From: Patiria pectinifera
Taxonomy: Eukaryota; Echinodermata; Asteroidea; Valvatida; Asterinidae
Length of the DNA: 64,000 nt
Reading direction: 5' to 3'
Assembly (NCBI GenBank): GCA_029964075.1
Contig: CM057149.1
Span: 22,458,197 to 22,522,196, forward strand
Made by a program: the position numbers and the translations under genes. The first letter of the stretch is position 1, and every line of letters begins with the position of its first letter. The notes beneath the pieces are model-generated. The model made no database searches, was not told the DNA's origin, and saw only the letters and a program-made list of their open reading frames with translations. This document shows, piece after piece, positions 33,549 to 46,678 of this stretch.

Positions 33549-33844
33549 TTACACTAAGTAAAATAATAAAACCCCATTTAGCAAGATGTAGTTGACTTAC
33601 ATATAGACCGGGAGCTTGGTGGAGTTTAATTAACAATTTGAGCACAAAAGGTTTGATGCTACCAGGCCATTGTCCGTCAGGGGGTAGTTCAGAAATGGTC
33701 ATTCTTAAGTTGCCCTAGGTCGGATGGGGGTCGGGGGACCAAGGTCAAATGTCCAAAATTCCAAGTTTAATTAACATCTCGCATACAAGTGCCGTTTTTG
33801 GATGAAAGTGTTGAGATTGACGTGACCCATGTTCCCAAAGTGGT

Positions 33845-34478
33845 AGCCCCCCTTTAAACAGGGCTGCGACCTTTGTACCACAGTGATCGTGAGCGACCAA
33901 AAAATGGCCAGGATGCTCAATGGTCGCCCAAGCCCAGAAAATCCTGTTTCTATGTAACTGCAGCTCCAGCGATCCTTGTGCCTCCCTTGAACCACCAAAA
34001 CTGCAATTTTTGGGCATATTCATGTCGAGCTACGAGCCACCTGTGCGTCCACTGAGCCACTTGCCTGCCTCCCCTGTGCTTCCCCTCTGCAACCTACGGC
34101 AACCAACACTAGTATAGGCAACATAAGCGACCCCGAGCAATGCTTGGGCAACCATTGAGCCTCCTCTGTGCCTCCTCTGTGCCATCATCGGCGACCAACG
34201 GCAAGTAACGGCGATCACTGGTCGACTATTCAACCATGCTTCTGCCTCCTAGGCGACCCTTGAGGCAAAAGGGAGGCAGAAGCATCGCCCAGATTGACGG
34301 TAAAATTTGCCCAGATTGACGGTATATTGGAACATTTCATCGGGGGGCGTCATGTAGATCAATGATAATTTTTTTGGAAACTCAAAATCTCAGTGTGGGG
34401 GGGGGGGGGGGGCCACGACCCCCCCGCCACTGCACAAGGGAGGCCCAAAGGTCGAAGCCCTGTGTAAAGGGGGTCTTA
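33845..34478. mobile_element. Inverted-repeat element with GCGACC/GCAACC minisatellite
   Basis: CCCCCCTTTAAACAGGGCT and GCGACCTTTG at the left are mirrored by CAAAGGTCGAAGCCC and TGTGTAAAGGGGG at the right. The interior repeats GAGCCxCCTGTGC, GGCAACCA and GGCGACCAACGGCAA; AGGCAGAAGCAT pairs with ATGCTTCTGCCT. Confidence 0.65.
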
Positions 34479-34814
34479 CTTAAGAACGGAAAAAGGTCGG
34501 AGAAAGTTACTTTAAGAATGATTTTAAGATTATATTTATATATATTTCATATATATATATACATGTACTGTATATAATTATGTCGTATCGACATGCGGTC
34601 AGGGCCTGGCTTATCCCATAGGCACACGGTAGGCACTGTGCCTAGGGCCTATGAAAAATTCGGGGGCCTATACACAAAAATTTGGGGCCTACGAAAATAC
34701 CGCAGTGTGCCATGAAACACAGTGGAACGAACCCCAGTTCTATACCAAAATGTCGTTTTCTGCGCATTGCTGATTTAGGCACGCCTGCAACGGAACATCA
34801 ACATCATGGCTCGC

Positions 34815-36178
34815 TTATAGTCTCTCTTCATAGGCATAAATAATGGGGTTGATGATGGAGTTGAGCAAGACAAACCATAGGCTACAATCCTGGCCAAATC
34901 TCGCTGAGCCCCCAACCCCCCAGCCCCCGTTCAATGTTGTCTCTCATTGCGCGGTGTGTGCTCCATCCGCTGAAGAGAACAACATTGACCGGGGGAGCGG
35001 GGGAGTTGGTGACCGTTGGAGGCTAAGGGTATTTCCAAGTGTCCCAACCATTTTGGTCGGGATTGTAGCCACAAGCGGCCACTGGAGCAACCGGGGTGTG
35101 GTAGATGTCAGGATGTGGCGTACTGGATGGTACAGGAGAAAGGCAACCAGCAGACCGTGTATGAGCCAACCGCTACGGCTATCACTATGAAGGATTTCTT
35201 CTTACGAGCCGCCAAGATATCTTCTATCCTCGGCTGTGGATTTGGCCGTGGGGCTGTGCCCAGTTGCCGTCGACGATTGACGGGCACTGTGACCGGTGGA
35301 GGGAGGGCAACACTGGTTGTAGGGACTCTTTGGGGTTCTTTGAAAGAGGATGGACCGGTAGCGTTTGCCAGCGTGGCGTCTCCAGCTTTCAAGCCAGTCG
35401 GGTACCTCATGGTCGTAGACCTGCGGGTGCTGCAACTGGGCATGTCAGATCTTATTTGTTGCATCTCCAACATGTCTACTTGGGCATCACGCTGATTTGG
35501 TGCCCCCTTGCCGCGCTTGCGCAATGGGTTCCCTCTGGGGACCAATCCGCCGCTGACGGTTTATCTTCAAAATGACCCTAGCTGTACCCACGTTCACGAT
35601 CACAAGAATAATCGTGGGCACCCAGAAAATACATGATGAAACGACAACTCCATATGCCTTAGTCGGTGCTTCAGTGTAACACCCAGGTTCGTGATAAACC
35701 CGTCGGGTAAAGGTGAGCAACACGGCCCACCCACACCACTAGGAGCCACGTCCCGATAATAACGGCCAGCGCGATCCGAGGTTTACGGTACTTCAAGTAC
35801 CTAACGGGCGTGGCAATCGACAAATAGCGGTCCACGGAAATCATACACAGTATCAGTACCGATGATACGGCCACCACGAAGAGAAGAAAAATCCACAGGC
35901 GACAGATGAGGTTTCCCAAGACCCAGCCGTCTGCGTGGAATCCGTTGTAAACAAACAGCGGCATTACAAACAAGCACATGATCATGTCCGACACAGTCAG
36001 GGAGGAGATGTAGAAATTCGGCACCGTCCGCAGAAATTTGTACCTGGCCACGGCATAGCAGCACAGACCGTTGCCCACCGATCCCAACACTATCATCACG
36101 ATCAAACTTAAATTGAACCATATTTTGATTTGTTCAGTGCAAAAGCTCCATGGGCCTCGCTGCCTGAACCACTGAGTG
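34815..36178 (-). pseudogene. Rhodopsin-class GPCR, frameshifted remnant
   Basis: Read right to left, helices 1-4 are in one frame (about 36170-35720; GNGLCCYAV, SLTVSD, then SVDRYLSIATPVRYLKYRKPR). The ECL2-helix 5 block shifts frame near 35715. The third intracellular loop shifts again near 35520. Helix 6 (about 35215-35108; KKKSFIVIAVAVGSY, CWLPF) ends in a stop. Helix 7 with NPIIYAYEE and a stop at 34815-34817 is in another frame, roughly 200 nt further on instead of a short loop. An in-frame stop lies just before 36178 and no initiator ATG is seen. The DRY-loop region resembles histamine H1-type amine receptors, but the aspartate expected in helix 3 for amine binding is replaced by a hydrophobic residue (CRLWIFLLFVV). 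Two single-base shifts could be assembly errors, but the stop after helix 6 and the extra 200 nt argue for decay. An intron there is possible but no good splice sites were seen. Confidence 0.82.
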
Positions 36179-39100
36179 AAAAGTTAGATAAATCCAGGTT
36201 TGTACTTCAACGGCTAAATGGGACTTCTCTTTCATGCAGCAGATGCTTTTATATACTTTCAAACGATGACGTCATGTCAGAGCTTATATAGATTATGAAG
36301 AATGGCATAATATTGGACGTCAAAATAATGCGCACGTCAGTATATTATTTGAGGCATTTAACAATGTAAGTTTTCCCACTTTAAACAAACCTCTCTTCAA
36401 ATGCTATTAACGTGAAAGAAACCCCGGGAGCTAAGTAAACGCAATACATTTCGGGCCTTATTCCATTTCCCGTTGTCATGGTTTCAAGACAGCCGATGAC
36501 GTTTGTCATCTGCAGAAATTCTGACTTGTTTTCTGCATCGAAAGTTTAAAGTAATGTTATAAATTCAGTATTTTTTCCATTCTTTTTAATAGCCTCTATA
36601 TCCAAACAGTGACACAGTTCTAGCTGCCGTCGTTTTGAAGACAATTTTGATGGCCTTATCAGTCCTCCTGTTTCCACGTTGGCCTTACTAAAGCTCGCGC
36701 TAACATTCACAAATCCTATATTAAAAGATCCTACAGTATCTGATGTTAGTCTGTCTGTATGTCACTTTTTTTGTAAACGGAATAGAGGGAGCACAAAATG
36801 CCACGGTTAATGAAAACGCGTCACTGTATGCAGGTCCTGTGCTGTGATTTCACCGTCCTCTAAAGTCACAGTTGCCACGTGCAAGCATAATTTATTTGTT
36901 GTGTTTTGTTTTGTTTTGCTTTTATGGAAAATTTGTTTCTTTCAGACTTTCAAGAGTAAATATTACAATATTATGTCTTTGAAAACAGTCCAAAACGTAT
37001 CGCTATCAGTACGCAAAACATAACGTTAATGATGAAAAACAGATTCTTCCTACGAGCCTCCCAGGGACAGTGGAATCGGGAAGTGGGGGGGGGGACTTTC
37101 CCCCCCCCCCAGTTTTATTCAAGTGCCCCTTTTGCGGACATAAATGTGCCCCCTCGAGATGAAAACAAAACTGGCTCTAACATTTCGGATAATTTGTTTT
37201 CAGTAACTATTTCCCAAATTGGTATGTAGAATTCTGATATGAACGAGGCATTATGAAACCCAAGCCCCAAAACCCTTACAAATAATGCGTAGTTTCATAA
37301 TGGCCGGTTTTGAAGAGCGCCCCCTTTTTCTGTAACAGTTCCTGGTATGAAGTTGAAAGTTTGCAGAAACAGGCACTATTGTCCAAAGATGTGACAAAAT
37401 TGTGACGTCATGATCACGTCATTACATATCAAATTATAAGCGATTTAAAGGGCACATGCAATGTTTTTTTTTAATGCAGTCCTTGAAAATGCACCTTTGT
37501 GTCCCATTTAACCATATTTTGAGCTTTCGTTTGGCCATTTTCAAGGGTATTTTGGTCCCTTTTTGTTTTTTATGCTAATATGAATTTTCATATTCATGAA
37601 CAAACGTGTAATGTCATTTCAGGAAGAAACCTCCATTTCAGCAAGAAGTTACCAGCCTTTTTTTATATTTTGCTGTTGTAAATGTTCTTATCTTTGGTGA
37701 TTCGTTGTTAAGCCATGGGCAAACTTTTCTCTCTAATATTTTCAATGAGCAGATTTTTGGGTTCACATTTGAACAGAAAACCCCGTAACTGAACAGTGTC
37801 TTCCTGAAATGACATCACAGCATTAGCGGCCTGCATTGGAAAATTTTAAAATGTTTAAAGATGTGCACTTTTGAATACAATTAACCGTATATAAGGGGAT
37901 GTCAAATATTTTTTATACATTTTGAGAGAAGTAGAAAGTTGTACAAAATGTGTTCCTCAGAAAAATTCATTTCGTGGATACTTTAAGGTCAAAACTTGAC
38001 AACATACTTCTAACTCTCATCTCTTGAACTGAATTGATTCTTGGGTTCAGTTTTGTTTTGAGCTGGTAGACATTAGCTTGGGCAACATTTTTGATTCCCG
38101 GGCACAAAACCTCTAGACCATACTTCTGGAGCTACCAGAGGTGCAATGATAAAGAATATAACTTGAAAATGGAAGTATTTTACTACAGCTATAATTATAC
38201 AGGAAATGGTCAGTGAGTAATAGTAATCTGAAAATATGTCATAATGTCATCAACGAAGAGGGCGCCCTTTTGTAGCACGTCCGATAAAGTAGTTTATTTT
38301 TAATTTTAAAACCAGTTGTTGAAATGTTACCGACTTGCCCTAAAAATTGTTTGAACAAGAACATTTCTTTGCAACGTTTTATAATGACGTCATCAGACAG
38401 GAAATTGTTGTAGGGTGACTGTGGAAATAACCAATTGGTGTTGTTTTTTTGTTGCATTTTTAAATTAGAATTCATCATTTGGTACCTATTTTGATCATTG
38501 TTGCTAAAACTGTCAGTTTCATTATTGACATTATTTGCTGCGTTAATTCCACAGCCACCTATGACTAGTGTGATATTACGATATTACGCGTAAATGTTGT
38601 TTCTCACACGCACACTAATAATTAAAGGTAGAGTACATCATTTGTAATTTGTGCATTATGTTCGTTTGAGCAACAAAAGTGCTCAACACCTTGAAGAAGG
38701 GCGCTTAATTACTAACCTCATGAAACTTTATTCTAGGATCTCGATTTCAATTCAAAGGTTGCCGAATCGCGCCGGCGCCCAATTCAGCGTCCGAGACACG
38801 TTCTCAATCAGCCGATTGCAGCTACGCGATGTCGCGCACTGAACCGGCGAATTATAGCAACTGCGCGCGCGTGTGCGTCATGTCAACGCTTGCGCACACC
38901 TATTCAGGGCTTCGCCGAATTCAAAACATTGAATACATTGAATGAAAACGACAGGAAACACGTATGCGTACTCCATTGCATCCGATGTAAACGACCGGGT
39001 CTTTTATCGGGAACGGTTAGACATTAGGTTAGTTTCTTTCAACCAATAGCATAAGTAAACAACCCAAAACATGACATTTTCGGGGATTTCAGGCCGTAAT

Positions 39101-41313
39101 GCCCCTTTAACTAATGGACAACATCAGACATATTTTTTTGGTTTTAATCCGCACTATCAAACACATATGCCGCGCCCAAGACACAGTGGACCTCTAACAT
39201 CCCACTGCCCCTACGGCCAATAATGGCTATGGGTACCTTTACCTTTACCTTTTATCAAACACACAACTAGGGAGTCTTTGGTTGAGTAATGAACGATATT
39301 TGAGACACACCGCACTTGTTTATTTGTATCAATCATCAATCATCGAATTTTTTATTTGTAACTACTAAATTAAAACCCACTCATCGCAGTTGTTTGTAAA
39401 GTCCTTCTTGGCCATCAACCACCCCATCAAAGCTCACTACGCCGTGCACGGCTTTTCAATTTAGGCCAATGTATGCATCAGGAACCGGACTATTCATTAT
39501 TCACTTTTGTCAGCAGGAAAACAAGTCCAATAGCGTCCACCTAAAACAAACATAGGCAGGCTGGCTTCCTTGCCACATCCATACATCACAGTATAAGTAC
39601 AACATGATTGAAGGTGTATAGATCTCTCGCAGTGTGCCAACGTAATTTTACTCAGTAACTCAGGAATTCGATTACACTGCTGATGAATCAACCCTAGTGG
39701 GAATTCATCAAGGGACATTTTGCAATCTGAAAACGTTACCTAGTGCGGTTTTGATCGTCAAAACGAGCGGCACACGATGTAACTTCCATACATTGTTTGA
39801 TGCATTTAAAAACCAGATTGTCGAGTGAAAAATAGTCGATTGGTGACGTTCAAGCCCACAGTAGCTCTAGCTTAGCGAATTAATCAAGCAGCTGTTGCCC
39901 CCAATGTTGACTGGAGAACCAGCAGTTGTTGTGATTTTATATTCAGGGGCGGGAATCAGACATGGGCTAGTCCTGCAAATAATTTGCATAATGTATTCCT
40001 CATTGATACCCGCTACTGGTCCCGCTACATTTGAAGTCCGAAGGTTGAATGGAGGGACCGGGAACCGGTATGCCCCCAATGTTGACAAGAAAAAGCCATT
40101 GCTGCATTATTGTCGTGTCGAAACATAACTGCTTTTCAAATTTTTTAAAAAAGTTTGAATTTCGAATTTTGAAAAAGGCCCTGATATCACATTATGATAA
40201 CATTTTAGCTAACATTTTTGAAAAAAAGTAACTATAAAATGAAGAAAAAAAAGAAGAAACACTCACAACAACTAACAAACGCAACCTTCATACGCATTAA
40301 TTACTATGTTAGTTAGAGATACATGCATGGGAACTTTTCTTTTCTACATTTTTCTTCCGTTTGAAGCCACATGTGCTCAAAATCTTAAGAAGGGTGCACA
40401 ACAAACTTGTTGGAGTTTCAGCTCAGTGGATACTGTTTGAAAACACATCGAAAATGTATGCACAATCTTTGTGGTCTCGTGACTAGATTCCATTGTAAAT
40501 GAAGGCACGTATAAAACTTCGCAGCACATTTTCTAAACCACCTTCAGTGATTGTTTTATTCCGATGCCGTTTCAGGCGGAATAACACCGTAGGGTATTTG
40601 TTACCAGTCCTATCTTCGTTTTGAGCAAGGATTAACTCGTTAAAAAGGTAGGTAATTCGGTAACTGCCAATGCTTCTACGTGGCTTTATAGGTATGTGAG
40701 CGGAGGGCTTAGTTTGCAAGTTTGAGTCTCATCACACTCATACTAGTACTAGCGATCCTTGTAGTTGTATTTATGCAGATTTTTTTTTTCCACGCGTGGC
40801 ATCTTTGTGGAACTCATTGTCTGAGGCTTGGTATCCTTCATGCTGTGACTTCATCAGTCTTTTAAGAGAATTTCTTTTCCATCTAAAAAGGTAAATCTAT
40901 TCTTCGCTTTCGTTAAATTTTCTTTCTGTTCTCCTCCTAGCCCTTCACCCTTAGTAGCTTTCTACACGGTAATGGACCACTTCCATTTAGGAATAGGTCA
41001 TCAACATTGTAGAGTTGACTCCAGATCTGAGTCAAACGTTTTGGCAAAGGTGAGGCTTATTTATAAGTAAGTCTAAGTGACAGTCAGGCAGATAGGTACA
41101 AAGAGTAGATTAGGCTGACATTCTGGGACCAACAAATTGTTTTGTGAGATCATGGAGGTAGGAATAAAAGGCGATAGCATGAAAATCCCCCTGCTTTTAA
41201 TCCCGATTCCCACCTCCATGGTGAGATGGCATGTAATATTTAGTTCCGTAGTTTGGGAGGTCGATAGTCTCACTGAACTTGTGGATTTTGAATCTCGACG
41301 TCGTCCAACTTGC
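36179..41313. other. Intergenic; repeat fragments only
   Basis: No exon recognised. Possible AAAGG-ended elements lie at 37440-37985 and 38620-39110. A TACCTTTACCTTTACCTTTT run at 39235-39255 may be a retroelement tail. A copy of the 4.0-kb interspersed repeat lies at about 40360-40720. Confidence 0.4.
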
Positions 41314-42468
41314 TTAGCGTGGATTACTTTGGTGGTTGGATTCAAAAGCTGTACGTGAGCTAACTTGACGTCGACGTGTCTCTTGTTGATTTGCGGGTTC
41401 GACTTTCCTTCGAGAGCAAGGGCAAAGAGCCAGACGGAAAGCTTTCCGGTAGCGCGAATTGGCCGCGTTGTAAACCAGCGGATTGATGCAAGAGTTGAGG
41501 TACACGAATGAACGCATCACTTGGGCCAGAATAAGATGCTGTTCCCTGTTCAGGATCGGTGATTCGGGCCTAATGAGTCCCGATAGCATCGTTGAGAAAG
41601 ATGTGATCTCCCAGGGCGCAAGACAGAGGAAAGACACCACGCCATTCAGGAGCAGCATTCGTGATACTTGGTGCCTGACATGGGCTTGACGGCGCGATAC
41701 AGCCCGGGAAAATGTTGGTTCCTCGTTCCCTGGTTTCGTGCGGTTAAGCTGCTTGTTGATCTTTGCAAAAAGCACGGCGTTGATGACCAGAGTTATAAAG
41801 AAGGGCAATGTCTGTGCCCCGTAGACGGCGTTGACGGCAGCTTCGTTCAGCCCCGCACATAATCCCACCGTGCGAGGATAGGTCGAGTAGCGAGGAGCGT
41901 CGGGCCAAATAACGCAGTACGTGTCAAAGACGCTTGTTCCCGGAATGAGGCAGCCGGCGTATAGCAGTGATACGCACCATCCCGTGGCAAGGTGTACAGC
42001 TGCGCGCCGCCAGCTACGGGCCAAACGATGCCGTACGGGTCGGCAGATGGCCTGATACCTCTCGATAGAAATCAGGGTCACTACGGTGAGGGATGCCAAG
42101 CTGGCTGTATCAGAGGTGAAGTACACGAGAATACAGCCAGCTTTACCCAGGGTGAATTGGTCGTTCAACACGCGAGACGCAATGTATCGACCGAGTTTAT
42201 CTAGTGAACTGACTGACAGGTAGAGTAAGTCGGCCACGGCCAAGTTGACCAAGTACAGATTGACGATAGTACGCATCCACCGAACGCGAAAAACTACGAA
42301 TAAGAATGTTCCGTTAGAGAACAGGCCAAGCAGAAGTAGGAAAGGCAAGACGACAGTCAAAAGGGGAATATGGGCAACCGGGTACTCCCATTTTAATGCA
42401 TCTGCTTCATCGGTTAGGTTAAGCACGTCTTTCACAGTGTTAGGGTCGCATGTCATCGCGTCGGCCAT
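41314..42468 (-). CDS. Class A (rhodopsin) GPCR, peptide-receptor type, single exon
   Basis: An uninterrupted 384-aa reading frame with a good ATG context (GCCATGG). There is an N-glycosylation sequon at Asn17 (NLT) in a short extracellular N-terminus and seven hydrophobic segments. Landmarks: SNG in helix 1; NLYLVNLAVADLL in helix 2 (conserved Asp); Cys in GKAGC at the top of helix 3 paired with a Cys in FDTYC of loop 2; ERY with SIERYQAICRP at the end of helix 3; a proline in helix 5; NSCINPLVYN in helix 7; and CPCSRR as a likely palmitoylation site. The helix 6 CWxP toggle is CLAP, so the usual tryptophan is missing. The pattern fits peptide-ligand receptors (TRH, neuromedin, ghrelin-like groups) expanded in marine deuterostomes as intronless genes; ligand unknown. 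It lies about 5 kb from a decayed class A receptor on the same strand, but the two are not close relatives. Confidence 0.93.
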   Translation of the reverse strand: MADAMTCDPNTVKDVLNLTDEADALKWEYPVAHIPLLTVVLPFLLLLGLFSNGTFLFVVFRVRWMRTIVNLYLVNLAVADLLYLSVSSLDKLGRYIASRVLNDQFTLGKAGCILVYFTSDTASLASLTVVTLISIERYQAICRPVRHRLARSWRRAAVHLATGWCVSLLYAGCLIPGTSVFDTYCVIWPDAPRYSTYPRTVGLCAGLNEAAVNAVYGAQTLPFFITLVINAVLFAKINKQLNRTKPGNEEPTFSRAVSRRQAHVRHQVSRMLLLNGVVSFLCLAPWEITSFSTMLSGLIRPESPILNREQHLILAQVMRSFVYLNSCINPLVYNAANSRYRKAFRLALCPCSRRKVEPANQQETRRRQVSSRTAFESNHQSNPR

Positions 42469-43402
42469 GGCGAATCAAAAGTACTGAAATGATGTAGAAC
42501 CAGTGCTTGCTCGTACCTTTGATGAGGAGCCTTATATCTTGAGCAGTCGCCAATAAATCACCGGATGATCATATATCGACCCGATTACTTGATCTGTCAG
42601 AAACATTCACAGACAATGACAAGTTTAGTTTTTCGAGTACTGATTCAGGCGCTAGGCGCCATCAACTGTTTTTGAGTTACATGTCCCGACATTAATCATT
42701 CATTCGATTATATTTGATAAATTCTCTTTCCAAATCACAACCAATACGCTTTTGTTGACAACTTTTTGTTGCCCAAGGCTCGACGTAGGCCCTTATACTG
42801 AGTGCAAAGTGTTTTCTAGTACAGTGAGCCATGGAATATTAATTTTCATTTCCTGAACATCTTCAGTTTAATTGGGATAACACCTCATAATTTAATTCTT
42901 CACGTTATAGGATGACCCAAGTTAAACAATCCTCGCACGATATCCAAATGAAGCAAAATCAGTTCTCATATAGACATGCTTTTATGTTTGAAAACTCTGC
43001 AGAAGGATGAACTTTTCGTGAGTTCTTTGTGTTTTGTATAGACTGTGAAGTGAAACTGAATTGTCGGGCAATTCGGGTTTGAAACGGTCTGTAGAAAATT
43101 CCATCTTCTGAATGTCTTTATGTCGCTATCACACACGATACACTCGCTTTTCTTATTAAAAAATAAGTCATCAGGACTGTTTTTCTTTATACGCTGCCAT
43201 ACGTTTTCCATTCTCCGCAACTCAAGTCCAATTCGCCAGACTGAACGTTTATGCAATTACTGTCATTCAAACAATAAGTTACGAATGGTAATAACCACAG
43301 ATACATGCATGACGTTTTGACACCTTCGGTGTCACAATGGGGCTAGCTCCATGGTGTCACAGTCGTTTCGTTTTTGTGATGCAGGAATTTCATGACATTG
43401 AG
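42469..43402. other. Upstream of the single-exon GPCR, nothing recognised
   Basis: This would hold the receptor promoter, but no clear TATA box, CCAAT box or repeat structure was assigned. Confidence 0.35.
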
Positions 43403-43405
43403 TAA

Positions 43406-43784
43406 GGCAAAAAAAAATAAAAAATACTCGGTCTCTGGTCAGCGCGCGCGTCGATTTTAATCATGCGCGTCAACCTTTTTTCTTCTTCAAATTAACACGG
43501 AAGCTACAACAGCGCCCTCTATTGCCGCACCTCCTCAAATTTTTGTACCAAGGAGCACCAAGGAATGGGGAAATTGCACCAAGGCAAATGATAAAGGGCA
43601 CCAAGGCAAATTATGTAGGACACCAATGTATAATGAGGACACAAAATAGCAAAATATTACCCACCTTGTCTGTACAATTCAAGCTTGAAAAAAAAAAAAG
43701 CCACCAAAAAAAAAAAAAAAAACGCGTCGCCGCATCAATTCCGGAGCTTCGGTCTGACCAGAGACCGACTATTTTATTTTTGCC
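43406..43784. mobile_element. Harbinger-like MITE, subfamily A, copy 2
   Basis: The element starts GGCAAAAAA and ends TTTTTGCC, flanked by TAA on both sides (43403-43405 and 43785-43787). GGTCTCTGGTCAGCGCGC near the left pairs with GGTCTGACCAGAGACC near the right. The interior matches 33186-33548. Confidence 0.85.
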
Positions 43785-46678
43785 TAACAAAAGCGACCAT
43801 ATAAACTTCAGTGAGCCATGATGTTCGTACCCATAATGAACAACAAATCAGCCCCGCCCAATTTCCTGTTTCCAGTCGTCTTCAAACCGCGCCTTCGCAT
43901 CGCAGCTCGCACACGAATCAACCGTATTGTGTTGATCCATTTTAGCTTATTCAACAGACAAACCCATACTTGCAAAAAGCTCCAATTTACAAGATATACT
44001 CACCAACATGAAACTTCGACGTTACCCTTGCCAGTTGAAGATGTTGTTATGAAAAAAAAACCACTTGTTCTTGCTTCTCTTTCCTATGATTATTGGAAAA
44101 TGCAACCTTTCCCTTACCGTCCGCAATCATCATTATTCTCGCCTTGCGGAGCCGTTCAATAACAACAGAGCACTTTCTATTCTGGGGCACATCTCAGTCC
44201 AACGTTTCTAAGGAAATATTACACGTGCCAAATTGCCGTTATCGGGTTTCCGTCAGCCACGTTTGAAGTCGAAGTTTGCCATTAACAGTACAGTGACATT
44301 AAGCCTGTATCAATGGTTTTCGTGTCAAATGGTGCACCCAACCATCCAAAATGTCAATGCCACTTTGGAGATGGCGGTGTAAAAACCTGTTAGATTTTAA
44401 AAGCATTCAATTCTTAGTAAACAAAGCAACGATACCAGTCACGTCTGCAAGTAACCTAATAACTTTATTGACCATTCAACATTTTTGTTTCATAATGCAT
44501 TTTTCGTGTCTTTGTTTATTAGTGCACCTAAAAGGTTTTTAATGAAATATATAGAAAGATGAAAATGAAAGGGCAAACGTCATACATGTATAGCCAAACA
44601 TTATTGACTAAATTTATGAGTTGTATATTTTGTACAGGATACCTAAAAGGTTTTTTTAAATGAAATATAGGAAGAAAAAATAAAAGGGGAAAACTTAACA
44701 TTCATAAATGAACATTAACACATTAATTCAAAAGGAGGTATATAACATTGGACTAATCAGAAAGAAGGAAAAAAATGTTTGAAGGAAGCTGACAACGGCA
44801 GCAACAAAACTGATAAGATTGAAATATAAGACAAAAGCAATATTTGACACCTCAGGATAGCACTGCCTAAAGTAAAAAGTCTTAACACACGTTCATGCAT
44901 GAGTGGACTTGATGACAAGTCGTTAGATAGTCGTATTTTTCAACTCAATTACAAACAGAATAAAGCGATTTTAGGGTGTAATTTTGTCCCAAATAATTCT
45001 CTCAGAAATGCAAGTTTAGAGACCGGTTCAGAGCCGGGACCCTTCATTACTACAAACTCTCAAGGTGCAGGGGCATAAAAACTTTATAAAATGAGACAAA
45101 AATGACATTATACAAACTGTCATCTGGCCTGCCTACGCAATTTTGTGCTATTAACTGGTCTGCACCAAAAAGGCCACGTAAGGACTGACTGATAGGGCGC
45201 CTTCTCAATAGCGCTGTAACCATAGTGTAGTCACCCCTTGAGACACCCATTATGATAGCATTACCGGCGACAGTTGTAGTGTCCAACAAAAATGGTTGTA
45301 TAGCATCCATTGACAGTGGGTTCAGTTCATTGTCCCACAGTAAAAATGACAACTATGACAGCTTACAAAAATCGTTGTCACAGCGAAGTAAAAAAACAGA
45401 TCAGCCGGGACAAACTGCTTCTCACACAAAGTGTTCGTTCTCCACACTGGTGCTCAATGGTCTTCCTCAAAATCAAACTTTCAAAAAGCACCCAAAAATA
45501 CTTTCTCACAGGATTAAACACATGTGTGTCTACACAAATGTGTAGTTCTAAAGATTGTAGAGAAAGAGCTAGTAGTGCACTAAATCTAAACACAATCTCT
45601 TTGTACAGGCCAAACGGTCTAAAGAACTTAATGGATATAACCACAATACACCGGTTACACTGTGATGTCACTGAAGAACTTTCTAAGAAAGATATACTGG
45701 TAATAATTTCTGGACTATTACTACAACATACTGACTGTATATAATTTAAACAAATACATTGTTATACACCTAATCGTATCGAAACAACATATACATTATA
45801 CCAGGTTCACAATACACGAATGCATGCCGTTCCACTATTTCTATTTTAAAACGTTAAGAGACAATTTGATTATTAGTGAATTTTGAATCGTAAAATAGCC
45901 GCGAAAACGTAGATGCTTTAAATTTCAAAAGCTCGAGTAGGGATAAATTATAATTAAAACAAATACATTGAAATAAACCTAATCGTATCGAGACAACATA
46001 CACATTTTACCTAGTTCACAATACACGAATGCATGCCGTTCCACTATTACTATTTTAAAACGTTAAGAGACATTTGACTATTAGTGAATTTTGAATCGTA
46101 GAATAGCCGGGAAAACGTAGATGTTTTAAAATGCAAAAGCCCGAGTAGGCATAGATTATCTGACATCTTTGTACCGAGGATAAATCCAGCATTTTACATA
46201 AACAATAGTCCAGTTTCAAATCTCTGTTCGACTGATATTTCATATCGATTGTTTGAATACGATACACAACTGGCTTTAAGATGAGAACTGCGGTTCGGGA
46301 TTAAGTGCAAATACAGCAATGTCATGTTCTGGAATTTACTACCTTACGGAGACATGAACACAATAGGGAACAAAAGATTGTATACGTCTCCAGAAGAACA
46401 TTTCTATAGATGAATAAGTCTCCACAAGAATTTCACGAAATAGATATATGGATTTTACTCAAAAACTAGGAATTTCCAAGGTAGGTTGATCTGTCGCAAA
46501 TGGAAGAGTTTTAGAAAAGGGATATTTAGTCCAAATTTCAGCCCAGGAAATTAATTCTGGTTAAAATAAACACGAGAACAAAGAAATGTCTCCACAGGAA
46601 TACAAATTCCAGAATGCGTGAACACGCACGTGTTTTCTTTTTCAAATTTGAGTTGTTTTATTAAGTAATTCCATGACT
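43785..46678. other. Downstream of the SMB receptor; tandem duplications, no exon recognised
   Basis: AT-rich. Tandem pairs: about 44535/44645 (CCTAAAAGGTTTTT) and 45740-45948/45949-46160, a 207-nt unit with CACGAATGCATGCCGTTCC. Part may be 3' untranslated sequence of the minus-strand receptor. Confidence 0.5.

Noticed and set aside
34843-35575. Plus-strand frames over the broken receptor
   Set aside because: These are antisense to helices 5-7 of the pseudogene and have no family similarity.
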